Translations under genes and position numbers: made by a program
Notes under the pieces: model-generated
Seen by the model: only the letters and a program-made list of their open reading frames with translations
Database searches by the model: none
Told to the model about the DNA's origin: nothing
Shown here: piece by piece, positions 23,023-33,442 of the stretch
How positions within the stretch are numbered: position 1 is the first letter of the stretch
How the letters are laid out: each line of letters starts with the position of its first letter
NCBI GenBank assembly: GCA_030386875.1
Contig: CM059575.1
Coordinates: forward strand, 51,180,859 to 51,244,858
DNA: 64,000 bases
Direction: 5' to 3'
Source: Morinoia aosen
Taxonomy: Eukaryota; Arthropoda; Malacostraca; Amphipoda; Talitridae

Positions 23023-24701
23023 TGTTGCGATACGGAGAAAGGGGTGGGTTTAGGACCCCCTTTCCATACGCTGAGGGACTCTCAACCCCCGCAAAATTTA
23101 AAACATTGTCCATCATGCTTGCGTACACCTGCATACCAGACATGGAGAATAAAAGGATTGAAGATTTACATGAATTTATTTGGGGGAAACACGTGGATAA
23201 ATCACACAAGGCATTGAAACGAAATAATTTGAAAGGGCACAACTGCATTAATGAAAGGCACACACATTCTACCGTTATAAGACTCTAAACGTGACACGAT
23301 ATAAATGTGATGCTTACCGAGAATTTAAGTTACCAATACTCCATCGTAGACAACAAATTACGCATCCACAAAACCGCAGGTTCCACAGCAACATAAAACA
23401 CAATATTAGCGAGAATAACATATCACGATTTTCAACATGGAGCTGCAACACGGTGTCGAATTATATGAAGCGCCGCACAATTCACAACGTGAATTCGATC
23501 CTCGACTAAATAAACACAGGAAACCGATTGCCTACAAATTATATGATTTTGCGCGACACTTTGAAAAGCACTTTTCTGGTGCTGATCTACATCTGAAATT
23601 GAACTTTTATCACCACCTAACAGAGCTCTCAAAACCATAACACTCGCCCTTTTGATGATACGTAATTCACTGATAGATATTCACTGCCGATGTGCTGTCG
23701 CTCACTGCTGATTTTCCTCGTCGTTGCTGAGTATAGTTGCTCTTCTGTGCTGATATCTCGCCAACGTGCTGCAGCGGTACCTGCTGCCGCTCCCTCTTCG
23801 TGCCGCCGCCCGCCGGCATTACAACTCGTACTCGCAGCTGCCCCGGTGCCGGGAACTTCTTAAGAGTTTCGTTGGTGCGCCAATTCACTGTAGTTTTGTG
23901 CGTTGATCTTCGCATTTTGGGGAACGAACTAACTGGACTGTTGATACTCGCAATGTTGGCGCTTGCGTGGCTCCAAATCTTGACGCTGAAGTTGCCTGTG
24001 AGTTCGTCCCCGATGCAGAGATGTCTGAATGCTACGAATGACTCCTGACGCACGTCAGTACTTTGCAGTTTGTTGATACACTGGACGCCTCCTCTCGAAA
24101 CTTCGATGGTTAACTTTCACTTTAGATGTTGGATCTTGGCTGCTCATGTCTAAAGTGTGCCGGCGGCGCTCTTCACTTGCAGTCAACACCGGACTTGGTA
24201 TAATGCCGGGTAATACTGGCGTCTGCCGGTATTCCGGCTGCAAAACCCCTCCTTGCTTATGCGTCTCTCTCGTAGCGTCACCGAGCGGGAAATCCTTCGC
24301 TAGGCTTCATCTACCCTCCTTATATGCGTTTCGCATCCTTGTTTCGAGATTGTTCTCGAAGCTTCCCATCTACAGAGGCCGTATCTGCATCCTGATTGGC
24401 GGGCACCTTGTTTGTTCTGACGTCTGGGACTCCCATTGGTGTGTGCTCAGACACACCTTCTCGCGTGATCCCTAGGCAAGCGTTCATTGGTTTAGCACAA
24501 TTGGTTCTCTGCTACGTCTCCCCTTTTCCCCCTCGAAGCAGTCCCGCTTGCCGCCTGTGGCCCGGCCTAACCGTCAAATTCCACTCCTTGAAGTATTTTC
24601 CCAAAGAACATTTTGCAAGCCTGTTTCCCCAAAAAAGTATTTTACGAGAGTATTTCTCAAAATTTCCCAAAAATGTTTTATGAGAGTAATATTTCTGGAC
24701 A
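23023..24701 (-). repeat. 5' LTR of element B
   Basis: This 1679 bp LTR is on the upstream side in element orientation. On the minus strand it begins TGTCCAGAAATATTAC and ends GTATCGCAACA. The inner junction continues GGAGAAATATATT and shows no obvious TGG primer-binding site, which is unusual for an element that moved recently. Confidence 0.9.
24315..24510 (-). promoter_or_regulatory. U3 promoter motifs in the element B 5' LTR
   Basis: On the minus strand, CCAAT-type motifs occur near 24505, 24490, 24437 and 24397 (seen as ATTGG on the plus strand). They are followed by CATATAAGG at about 24318-24326. The 3' LTR copy has the TATA word changed (plus strand 'cttataagcg' near 18167). The arrangement matches the solo LTR at 14306-16304. 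Confidence 0.6.
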
Positions 24702-24705
24702 CAAA

Positions 24706-26705
24706 TTACCACCCAATCATGTTACGTGCAATGTTTCACATACATTTCATGACGTTTATTCAAACTCAAACTTTTAATCGGCAGATTACTCATGAACGTC
24801 GATTCTTTGATCAGGCAAATCGGCACGTCAGTAAGTTATATTGATCTGTCGATAAATACGAGTCGAAGCGTCGATAAATTTCATTCACTACAGTTTCCAT
24901 TCGCGATAGGGTTCCGAATCCTACGGAGTAATCCTGAAGAATCCGAGGTACAATCCTGCGTAGTGCACGCTGGTATCCTGTAGAATTCCTCTCAGTATTC
25001 CTTGATATCGACGTAGAATCTCAGTATTTCTTGATATTGACGTAGAATCTGGTAGACACGAGATGATATTTTATTTTCTCCGAGTAAACACTCTTATTTG
25101 TGCGAGAATTTCGTGGGTTAATATTCTTTGACGATCGTACGCCTCGTTCAAAGCCTATCCGACGTAATCTCTTTTTTTTTAATTTTTTATTTCACGTATA
25201 AATAGAGATGCCTAAATGCGGCTTCAATACTCCAATGTGATAATTTGCCTAGTAAAAAAAAATTCACAGGAAAATTGCATTCGAATTTCAGGAATGCCTT
25301 ACTAGGCATAAATGTTACGACGCAACTTCCAAATTACTTAAGTACGTTTCAACACTCAATAATATGAAAGCATTTTTATTGTTTCATTTGAGTGCCCACT
25401 GTATAAAAGCATTTTGAACGCTATTACATTAAGGTACCCTAGACTATTATCTTCATCATTTTCGCTTTTCCTTCCTTCCTCATGCTGGTGCTGCATCACT
25501 CTGTGGTGCTTCCCACTTCGAAGTATCGAGTGCTAATTAGTCGAGAAATCCTTCCTGGCTCGGCTGTTCACTAACGATGTCCTCTTCGCAAGCCTAACCA
25601 CGGGCGAGTTAAGCAATTACTGGTGTCCTCCGCATTCTTCTGAACATGGTGCACAATCTCTGGCTACAGCTCAACCGCAAGCGGCTCCGAGCTAATTACT
25701 TGTGCTCTCCGCTTTTCTCTTAAGCATGATGCGAAATTCCAGCCTCACATACATCTTCGTCGTTTCCCAATGCAACGCTAGAATTTGTTCTACAGTCAAA
25801 TACTTCCAATACAAGTGCGATGAATCCCCTATGTCGTGTCGTTGCTATCTCTTCTTCGTTCTTGTGAACAATTACTCGTGCTCCACGTGATTCTTCCTTA
25901 ATTTCGCTGCTTAAACGCGACGTGTTTCTGTCATATAATGTGCTGTCCTATTTTGTGCTGAAGTACTTCCCACGCTAATCTCCCTAGAAATTAATTCCTT
26001 AAGTCTGAAAAAGAAATGTACTACACTCTACAGAGTAAGATAAGAATAATTCCTTCCGGAATACGGTGTTTTACGATATTCTTTCAGTGCAAGAGAAAGA
26101 CACAAAGTCAGAAAATTCAACACTACAGCACGAAAGAATACTCAACTTTTAATCTGACGCTAAACATATTTTCCCCGTTACGAAAATGAACGGTCTAAAA
26201 GTATTGATAAAATTAGCAAGCCTGAGATAGCCTCAGCCTAAGCACTTCATATTAAACTAGTTAATTCGCTAGAGTTATTTCGTATTAAGCGCGTACGCTT
26301 TACGAGGAGCTGGCGAGAAAATGAAAGCATACTACGAAAAGTCACATAGCATTCCTTTTGAGAAGCACACGACAGCAAACTAACGAAAAGCTCAATTTCT
26401 CTTCTCTTAGCAACAATAGAAATGAAATTCCAAGTACAGCGTGAGATTAGCACACTCCGACAAGCCTCTCGTTTTCCAACAAGATCGCTCGTGAGCAGAA
26501 ATTCAAATTCACCCACAGCTAGTAACACATAGAACTACTGAAGTACACACCTCACTCTTGCAAGTGCAAACTACGATAATACGAAACTCGAACACGCCTT
26601 CCTATTGAAGAACACATCTAAAATTACACACGAAGGAAACATCCTGAAAAATGAAAAATTCATGAACTTAATTCATTGCAGCTGATAATTGTTTTGGCCG
26701 ACGAT
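24706..26705 (-). other. Element A 3' untranslated segment, part 3
   Basis: This 2.0 kb lies between the pol stop and the element B insertion. It is AT-rich and lacks an env-like frame. The longest minus frame (26528-26247, 93 codons) has no signal peptide, cleavage site or membrane anchor that I can identify. Together with the segments at 14247-14305 and 16309-16876 it makes a 3' region of about 2.6 kb. Confidence 0.7.
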
Positions 26706-29700
26706 TCACCTGCACCTAGAACGTAGAGTGTAGCTCCGCCGCTCTTTAAACGCCGCTCTCTCGTTCACGTGGTTTTCTGTTCTCAGCTCTTCATCTTCAC
26801 TATCAATAGTTTCATATTCGTTTCCATTCCCTGGCTCAGCTGCGACGTCCGACGTGCCGGGAAAAGCCTCGCCTCGTAAATGAGCAAGTTTCAATCTGTC
26901 CAAGTGAACCCTTTCTTGACGGTTACCATACAGTGCTTTGATGGTGGCATTTGTGTCGTTCTTTTTAATGATTCGGAACGGTCCAATCCAGTCCATTGGC
27001 CACGCGTTTGCAGCTTCGGCTTTTCTTGTCGGATTATGTAATAAAACGAGGTCTCCGATCTGCACCTGGTTGTTTTTCACACCTCTTTCCTTCATTTGCA
27101 CGGACTTGTCGCGTGACGCCTTGGACTTGGCCTTTACGATTTTGAACGCATTGTGGAGCCGGGCGCTAATCTCTGCACTGTAATTCTCTCCTAAAGAATA
27201 ATCCATGCGAGGTGGTTTCAGCCAGTCAACAGCAGGAATTTCAGCGTCCCTACCAAAGAATAAATAATACGGAATTTCTTCAATGACGCTCTGGTAGCTG
27301 GTGTTCAGTGCCAGGCACGTCCAAGAAAGTGCATCAGGCCATGATAACTGATCGCTGGCGGCAAGATGTGACAAAATCACTTTTATGTTCTGATTCTGCC
27401 GTTCCGTCATTCCGTTTGATTGGGGATGATATGCTGAAGTGTTGTAGTATTTTATTTTCAATTTTTCACACACATTTCTGAACAAAGCTGACGTGAACTC
27501 GGTGCCCCTGTCTGAGATGAGCGTCTTGGCTGGGCCGTACGTAGTCACGAATTTAGTCAACGCTCGAGTCACTTCCTCAGTTGTCTTGCTTCTGAGGGGG
27601 TACGCTGCAACATATCTACTGAAGTGATCGACCACGGTCAGGATGTACTTGTGTCCCTCGTTCGAGACTGGCATTTCAATTAAATCAACGCCTATTCTGT
27701 CCAGAGGCTTGTCAATTTCAGGGAATGAACCCATACTAACACAAATGCGATTGTTGATCTTACGTTTCTGACATTGCATGCACGAATCGACGTACTTGTT
27801 AACGTCACGCGCCATGTTAATCCAGTACCCGAATTCCATGAGCTTTTTCCACGTTTTAGCACGACTTTGGTGAGCACCGATTGCGCTGTCATGTGCCAAT
27901 GTTATCGCTGCCTCTCTCAGAGCGTTTGGCACAACGATCAAGTGCCTTGTTCTATTAGGCTTTCGTTGCGTCTTTCTGAAATACAATATGCCTCCGTCGG
28001 TGAAGACTTCGGATTTCAGAGCGAGACTTGGAGCGTCCCCTAATTTGTCACCTTCAAGATACCTCAGCACAGGCCCCCAAACGGGATCTTTTAACTGTTC
28101 TGCTCTCACATTTTCTTTCTGCAAGCTGATTTTCGCCTCTTGTACATTAGGTGCTTCGTCTATCATCGACGTGACGAACACTGTTTTAGGGACTCCGTCG
28201 TCTTGATTTTCCTCTTCGTTGTCATTCGCAATATTTCTCGACAATGCGTCGGGCACCACGTTCTGAGCTCCTGGCCGATAAATCACCTCAAAATCATATT
28301 GAGAGAGTGTTAGGGCCCATCTCATAATTCTGTTGTTCCTGGTGTTTTTACCTTTGAACAAATATTTGAGAGCCGTGTGATCAGTAATTACAACAAATTT
28401 ATTACCGTACAGGTAAGGTGAAAAGTGATTTACAGCGGCGACCACTGCTAATCCTTCCCGCTCCGTAATTGAATAACGTTTTTCAGCATCATTGAATCTT
28501 TTGCTGAAGTATCCAATCGGTTGTTCCTTACCCTTACATCTTTGTGCCAGGACCGCGCCAGAGCCCTCATTTGAGGCATCACAGCTCAAGTAATACGTCT
28601 CATTTAGAGAAGGCTTCTTCAGAACTGGAGCTTCTATCATGAGCTGCTTAAGTTTACAGAAGGCTTGTTCGTGTTCTTCCTTCCACTTGAATTTTGCCCC
28701 TTTTTTAGTCAGCGCATTAAGGGGTGCAGCTGTTGTAGCGAAACGCGGAATGAACCGCCGATAGAAGTTGAGTGCAGCGACGAAGGATCGGACTTTGCGT
28801 GCGGTCGTCGGTCTAGGGTAATTCTGCATCGCGTCCACGTTCTTGGGATCTGGAATAAGTCCCTCACGACTGATGTAACATCCTAGGTACTTCACTTGTT
28901 TTTGCGCAAATTTGCACTTGTCTAAGCCTATTTTTACTCCGGCACATTGAAACTCGTGCAACACTTCCCTTAAATTTTCTAGGTGACTCTCAAAAGTCAT
29001 AGAGCTGACGCACACACCGTCCAAGTAAATGGCGGCGAATTTTCCAAGTTGCCTTTTCAGAACATGACAAATTACTCTCTGGTACACTGATGTTGAGCAC
29101 TTGAGTCCCATAGGTAGCCTAGAGAACTCGAAGTTTCCTTGTCGAGTTTGAAACGCCGTGTACTGCTTGCTTTCTTCATCGAGCTCAATTTGATGGAAGG
29201 CTGATTTTGCATCGACAATGGAATAGTATTCTTTGCCAGCCACCTCCTCCAGTGTCCCTATGATGTTGGGAATCGGATAATGTTCGTTTATTACCCGCAT
29301 GTTTACAGCTCGCAAATCAAGGCAAACTCTGTGACCTCCTCCAGGCTTCTTCACGAGTACGAGGGGGTTCTTCCAAGCACTTGTACTCTCTTGCACAACT
29401 CCACTTTCAATCATCTCCGAGACCTTTTTATCAATAATTTCTTGGCTGGTGTACGGAATACGCCATCCTTTCGTTTGAATTGGCCTGTAATCACTTAGCA
29501 AAATTTTGTATTTTACACCTTTAACGTGTCCAATGTCCATCTCGTCTGCACTAATCGTCTTGTGATATTTCTTCAGCAGGTTTCTGACTTGTCCTTGTTT
29601 TTCAGCATCCAAGTGACTGAGGTCAAGCTCATCAATTTGCTGAAAGCGCTTCTCTCTGCGGCGATTTTCTGCTTCGCTATTTTCCGCATTGTTTTCTTCT

Positions 29701-29798
29701 GCAGTTGCATCTTCATTCGAGATTTCGTGGCATGTGGCAATTATTGCTCCTTCAGTCAGAGCGATTTCTTCGGCAAAAGGGTTAAGTACAGGCATCAA
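26706..29798 (-). CDS. pol: Ty3/gypsy Pol: reverse transcriptase, RNase H, integrase
   Basis: The frame of 1030 codons opens at a TTG, and the first ATG is one codon later. Positions below count from the TTG. The reverse transcriptase spans about 110-330, with the first catalytic Asp at 196 (YYSIVDAKSAF) and FSRLPMGLK at about 226. The usual YLDD box reads YLDG at 258-261, so the third catalytic Asp is Gly. RNase H (about 400-520) keeps Asp407, Glu448, Asp473 and Asp517. Integrase has the zinc site His636/His643/Cys673/Cys676 and the core triad Asp705, Asp763, Glu799 with DD35E spacing. A GPF-type C-terminal module follows (WIGPFRI, about 937). There are no internal stops. It is in the same frame as the upstream protease, separated by one UAG. 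The protein would copy the element's RNA and insert the cDNA, but this copy is probably RT-dead. Confidence 0.95.
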   Translation of the reverse strand: MMPVLNPFAEEIALTEGAIIATCHEISNEDATAEENNAENSEAENRRREKRFQQIDELDLSHLDAEKQGQVRNLLKKYHKTISADEMDIGHVKGVKYKILLSDYRPIQTKGWRIPYTSQEIIDKKVSEMIESGVVQESTSAWKNPLVLVKKPGGGHRVCLDLRAVNMRVINEHYPIPNIIGTLEEVAGKEYYSIVDAKSAFHQIELDEESKQYTAFQTRQGNFEFSRLPMGLKCSTSVYQRVICHVLKRQLGKFAAIYLDGVCVSSMTFESHLENLREVLHEFQCAGVKIGLDKCKFAQKQVKYLGCYISREGLIPDPKNVDAMQNYPRPTTARKVRSFVAALNFYRRFIPRFATTAAPLNALTKKGAKFKWKEEHEQAFCKLKQLMIEAPVLKKPSLNETYYLSCDASNEGSGAVLAQRCKGKEQPIGYFSKRFNDAEKRYSITEREGLAVVAAVNHFSPYLYGNKFVVITDHTALKYLFKGKNTRNNRIMRWALTLSQYDFEVIYRPGAQNVVPDALSRNIANDNEEENQDDGVPKTVFVTSMIDEAPNVQEAKISLQKENVRAEQLKDPVWGPVLRYLEGDKLGDAPSLALKSEVFTDGGILYFRKTQRKPNRTRHLIVVPNALREAAITLAHDSAIGAHQSRAKTWKKLMEFGYWINMARDVNKYVDSCMQCQKRKINNRICVSMGSFPEIDKPLDRIGVDLIEMPVSNEGHKYILTVVDHFSRYVAAYPLRSKTTEEVTRALTKFVTTYGPAKTLISDRGTEFTSALFRNVCEKLKIKYYNTSAYHPQSNGMTERQNQNIKVILSHLAASDQLSWPDALSWTCLALNTSYQSVIEEIPYYLFFGRDAEIPAVDWLKPPRMDYSLGENYSAEISARLHNAFKIVKAKSKASRDKSVQMKERGVKNNQVQIGDLVLLHNPTRKAEAANAWPMDWIGPFRIIKKNDTNATIKALYGNRQERVHLDRLKLAHLRGEAFPGTSDVAAEPGNGNEYETIDSEDEELRTENHVNERAAFKERRSYTLRSRCR

Positions 29799-29801
29799 AA
29801 C

Positions 29802-30419
29802 CTACCCGTTTTGTACCTTTGCAGCGGTGGCTCCCACGTAAGGCGCCCACTTAATTCTAGGCTCTAAAATTACTTCTTTTCCATCAAACTTGTCATCTGC
29901 TCGGCACTTCACCATGGTTTGCGCGCGAGGCTTCACTGTGATGTCCTCAGCCAGAGTGACTGATGTTTCTTCCCGCGTTACACACAGAATTTTCGGAGAA
30001 GCGTGTCCTGGTGCTGAAAACATGTTCACGTAACTACCAAAGAATGATGCCCTACGTTTTCCGAAGTCTAGCTTTGCGTTGACTTTGTTCATTACTTCCA
30101 CTCCTATTAGCAGGTCTCCTGGGAATGCATTTTCCCGCACAACAAAACATCTCTGAACAATTTTCTGACCGTTAACTTTGATTGGCACATTAATCTTTCC
30201 CAGCACCGGTACGGGTTCCTCTCCAATTGTTTTTAATGCAGTCGATGTTCCTTTCACACTAGCATTTTTAATCCCCGCAACCACGCGCTCTTTTACCAAG
30301 CATATATTTGCTCCGGTGTCAAGAAGTGCGGTTACAGGTGTACCATTCACTTGGAGTATAACGCTGGGATTTATTATTGGAGCTAACGGTCTCCTATTCC
30401 GTTTTTTGGCTGTCTGCAA
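29802..30419 (-). CDS. pro: Retroviral-type aspartic protease of element A
   Basis: This frame of 205 codons is counted from a TTG just inside the end of gag. The active-site motif ALLDTGANICLV has Asp34-Thr35-Gly36, and a second hydrophobic-Gly stretch (GDLLIGVEVM, about residue 100) fits the flap/C-terminal part of the fold. It would cleave the Gag and Pol polyproteins in the particle. It overlaps the last codons of gag by 26 bases in the +1 (or -2) frame, so it has no independent ribosome entry and would be reached by frameshifting. It ends in TAG (29804-29802), and the pol frame continues in phase straight after. Natural retroelements of this type usually have protease and RT in one open frame, so the TAG is probably a nonsense mutation or a readthrough site. 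Confidence 0.9.
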   Translation of the reverse strand: MQTAKKRNRRPLAPIINPSVILQVNGTPVTALLDTGANICLVKERVVAGIKNASVKGTSTALKTIGEEPVPVLGKINVPIKVNGQKIVQRCFVVRENAFPGDLLIGVEVMNKVNAKLDFGKRRASFFGSYVNMFSAPGHASPKILCVTREETSVTLAEDITVKPRAQTMVKCRADDKFDGKEVILEPRIKWAPYVGATAAKVQNG

Positions 30420-31419
30420 AATGTTGCACTCTGCAATCAGCTCTTAGGTGCCCAAATTTTCCACAGTTGACGCACGGCGGTGGCACTGCTCTATACTGCG
30501 CTAAGTCCACTGCAGGTGCAGGTGGTACTTCCGGATGCGGCTGTGGTTCTCTTGCGTGGTAAATTTGGTGCTGATGACTCCTAAGTCTGCCTCTTTCGCT
30601 CCAGTATGGCGCTTCATAATTTCCTCTTCGATGATAAGGAGAGTGTCGTGTCTGTCTGTTCCTTTCCTTCCAGTGTGGCGCTTCATTGCGGTGGCCTCTT
30701 TGCCGCTGTGGCGAATGCCGCATCGTGTGGCCGACACGTGCAGTCTCATGCTGTGGCCTCCTCTCGCTTCGCTGCGCTCTCTCTCTCTCCGGTTCCCTCC
30801 TCTCTGTCGTTTCCCTTGGTACTGGTACTATCCGTCGATTTTCCACTTCGATTGCCATGTCCCTCAATTCTTGTACTGTCGCAGGTCGCGCATCACTTCG
30901 AAAGGGTCTCGTGATGTCGTCCCTTAATCCGATCCACATCAAATCTATAATGAATCGCTCCGGATGTTCTAGATAATTCTCGTTGTACAGCCTTTCCAGG
31001 CGCGTCAGGTACTCTGAAACTCCCTCTCGGCTTGTTTGCTTTTTGGTTACTATTTCAAACAGCGCTTGAGTCGGATGTTCGACTTGGTCGGCATAAGAGC
31101 GCAGCCAGGTTTCTGCTTCTCGTAGGTTCGTTAGTGTACCAATTATTTGATTGCATTCCTTTGCCTCTTGTGGACCTAGGCATAGGAAGAAGGCATGCAC
31201 CTGCTCGCTGTTATTCAGATTACCAGTCAAAAACTTCAACCTTGCCATATGTTCCCCCACATCATCGCCCATCCTGAATTTAGCCCCAATGGCCCCCACG
31301 CAACTGGTTACCACGGGCATATTAACTTCTTCCTCTTCGGGCTGTGGTGGCGTTGCTGGCTCATTTCTGCGGGCGTTGTTCCTTCTCCCGCGCGCAGGCA
31401 TAGTGTCGATCTTCTCCAA
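30394..31419 (-). CDS. gag: Gag capsid/nucleocapsid polyprotein of element A
   Basis: This frame of 341 codons starts at an ATG 354 bases inside the 5' LTR. Residues 45-195 have the helical, Trp-poor pattern of Ty3/gypsy Gag capsid domains, with the segments FFLCLGPQEAKEC and YLTRLERLYNENYLEHPERF. From about 195 to 295 the chain is extremely rich in Arg, Glu, His and Gln and is probably disordered and RNA-binding. A CCHC zinc knuckle, CVNCGKFGHLRADC, lies at 316-329. The protein would form the virus-like particle and package the RNA. It ends at TAG (30396-30394) inside the protease frame. The frame appears intact. An alternative in-frame ATG at codon 7 cannot be excluded as the start. Confidence 0.92.
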   Translation of the reverse strand: MEKIDTMPARGRRNNARRNEPATPPQPEEEEVNMPVVTSCVGAIGAKFRMGDDVGEHMARLKFLTGNLNNSEQVHAFFLCLGPQEAKECNQIIGTLTNLREAETWLRSYADQVEHPTQALFEIVTKKQTSREGVSEYLTRLERLYNENYLEHPERFIIDLMWIGLRDDITRPFRSDARPATVQELRDMAIEVENRRIVPVPRETTERREPERERAQRSERRPQHETARVGHTMRHSPQRQRGHRNEAPHWKERNRQTRHSPYHRRGNYEAPYWSERGRLRSHQHQIYHAREPQPHPEVPPAPAVDLAQYRAVPPPCVNCGKFGHLRADCRVQHFADSQKTE

Positions 31420-31772
31420 TTCAATTTTCCAAAACTCAAAATTTTGCGATCACTCAAATAATTTTTAAAACTTACTCACTGTGGAATTTCACTGAAACTT
31501 TGAATTAATCGTGTGAGCACACTAGAATTTTCTCACTGAATCTCATCACTTCTATAAACGCTTTCACTTTCCTTAGCTATATGATAGTGCGCTTGCTGGC
31601 TTCTTGCACCGGAACACAGAAAATCATCGCTTTGCGAGTTATGTACCTCTACTGAATTTCTGTACGTTTTGCACATGAAATAACCAAACAAAAAAATACA
31701 ATGTAACTGTTACACTATACCCACAAATTCACAAAATCACAAAGCGATCGTATTGATCTTACCAAATTGTGA
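31420..31772 (-). other. 5' leader of element A
   Basis: These 353 bp lie between the 5' LTR and gag and would carry the primer-binding site and packaging signal. A TGGTAAGATC word lies 8 bases from the LTR (minus strand). No reading frame is seen. Confidence 0.7.
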
Positions 31773-33438
31773 TGTCACGAGAAATGGCCCTCCTCCTTGT
31801 TAACATTTCATCAACAAGAAGAACAGGTTCTCGGAATTGAGGGAATGGCGCACCTCCATGCTACATAAACAACACAAAATTAATGAATAATAATCGGCAA
31901 TTACAGTGCATATACTAAAAAGAAAGGGTACTCACCGAAGGTCGCTGACCCACTTACGCAGCGCATTTTCTGAGCGCCCTCCGTGGTATTACGAGTGATC
32001 GCTTCTAATATTGTGGGGCATGATACACAGGATAAACTATGCTTAACATTTATAATTTCCAGCTATACGTCATACAAACATTAATGAGCGTACACACAAT
32101 GAATGGTGTTAGGAATAATGCCAATTAAGTAATGGAATCAAATAGCATACGTCAAATGACTTACATCACATAATTATACTGAAATATTGGCTGGCCGGCC
32201 GCCGCTACGTTTACAAGAGCTACACATGAGAATTCATCTATCCTGTCCTATTTCTATCTCAGTTATTCCAGCAGCACAGTGGGCAATGGTCACTTCAACC
32301 ACAAAAATCGTCAGCGACTCGCTTCAGTTCAAAGGCCTGCCTCATTCACTGTTCCGAAAATGTCTAGACGTTATTTTGCTCATTCCGCTTCCGTATATTC
32401 ACACGTCGATTTCCTTTCATTCGAGCTGATCAATCCTCAGATATATGACTCCGTCCCACCTGTCAAGATAAATTTTAACTTGTTACTTTTTAAGTATGTC
32501 AATGACGTTCCCTCAAATATCTCAAATTTTCACTTCACTGAATACCAATAAATTTCACTAATATTTATTTTACCAAAATATATATATATATATTTATTTT
32601 TTTTAAGAACCTGTGTATCTCTTACCCGCCCCGAGACGTTGCAGCTAAATGTTACATTAAATTATTTCCACGCTGGTTGGATTTTGCTTTACTTCTCTGA
32701 AAGTAAAAACGAGAAAATGTATGAATTTTGAATTACATTATAGCGACGCCTTTAGTATAAATTTTCAATATATCCAATAACCACTTTTCATTATATCTTT
32801 GAGCACGTTTGTTACAGCGAACACACCCGCGTTTTATCTCTTATACTTCGCGCTCCGGCGTTGACTGCAGAACTACCTTCTGTTCCTTAGCTGCCCCGCG
32901 CATTTTCTCGAGGGTTGTCCCCTCTCTCACATTCGACCTATAAGAATCTTAGGAACCTTGAAGCGCCCGCCTACATCTTTTATAATTGGTAGTACCGCAT
33001 TCTCACGCTCAGCTCCTTCGAAAACGACCGTTGTTTTGCCGTCTCTCTCGGCTTAAGTGTCTCGATTTATATTTGACTACAAGGCGACTCTGTTTTGCAC
33101 ATGGGTAGGCATTTTTCAGAACGTCTCAAGTTTCCAAGGGCTCGCCCGAATGAAAAAATTTGCTAACACCACAAAATAGACCCCTCCAGAAACAACACAC
33201 AATGTAAACAGACATCGTTTGGGCTCTCGCATCTTATCGCGGCCTCCTAACATTGCTGAGTCAAAACGTACGGCATAAAAACATACATGTTGAATCGACC
33301 CTCCTGTACTGCTGGGATTTTCTGAGATATTTCTAAGTAAGCCAAACAAAGCCAAACATTTATTACACACAATTAAAATTTTTCCCTAAATCCTCATTTT
33401 AATTCGCAAAATTGATTATTCTTAACAGATTCTCGACA
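31773..33438 (-). repeat. 5' LTR of element A
   Basis: This 1666 bp LTR adjoins the gag side of element A. Read on the minus strand it starts TGTCGAGAAT and ends CTCGTGACA. The base after its inner end begins TCACAATTTGGTAAGATC on the minus strand. The TGG about 8 bases in is the only candidate for a primer-binding site, but I cannot match it to a tRNA. A TA-rich microsatellite lies near 32577-32597. Open frames within it mirror those in the 3' LTR and are not genes. Confidence 0.94.
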
Positions 33439-33442
33439 AAAT

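Larger units (their letters stand above)
16877..24701 (-). mobile_element. Element B: non-autonomous LTR retrotransposon (LARD-like)
   Basis: Two LTRs (16877-18548 and 23023-24701) start TGTTGCGATACGG and end TTTCTGGACA. The whole is flanked by the target duplication CAAA (16873-16876 and 24702-24705). Promoter motifs in the LTRs read on the minus strand. A purine-rich GGGGCGAAGAGGG, read on the minus strand, lies just inside the LTR at 18548, which fits a polypurine tract beside the 3' LTR. The 4474 bp interior shows no gag, protease, RT or integrase on either strand. This is the structure called a large retrotransposon derivative, which must borrow proteins in trans. By eye the LTRs differ by about 20-25 substitutions, comparable to element A. 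Confidence 0.9.
12575..33438 (-). mobile_element. Element A: Ty3/gypsy LTR retrotransposon with nested insertions
   Basis: LTRs at 31773-33438 (5') and 12575-14246 (3') share TGTCACGAG and TTCTCGACA ends. The whole is flanked by a 4 bp target duplication, AAAT (12571-12574 and 33439-33442). Between them on the minus strand lie gag, protease and RT-RNaseH-integrase in Ty3/gypsy order. A solo LTR (14306-16304) and element B (16877-24701) inserted into its 3' untranslated region. Removing them and their duplications leaves about 11.0 kb, of which about 2.6 kb lies between the pol stop and the 3' LTR without an env-like frame. By eye the two LTRs differ by fewer than about 20 substitutions and a few small indels in 1.67 kb, so the insertion is fairly young. 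Confidence 0.95.

Noticed and set aside
22919-23263. 114-codon minus frame, with a near-identical shorter copy at 16872-17117
   Set aside because: The shared part lies within the element B LTRs, so the duplication reflects the LTRs rather than a gene family.
26247-26528. 93-codon minus frame after pol, considered as a possible env
   Set aside because: Far too short, with no signal peptide, protease cleavage motif or membrane anchor.
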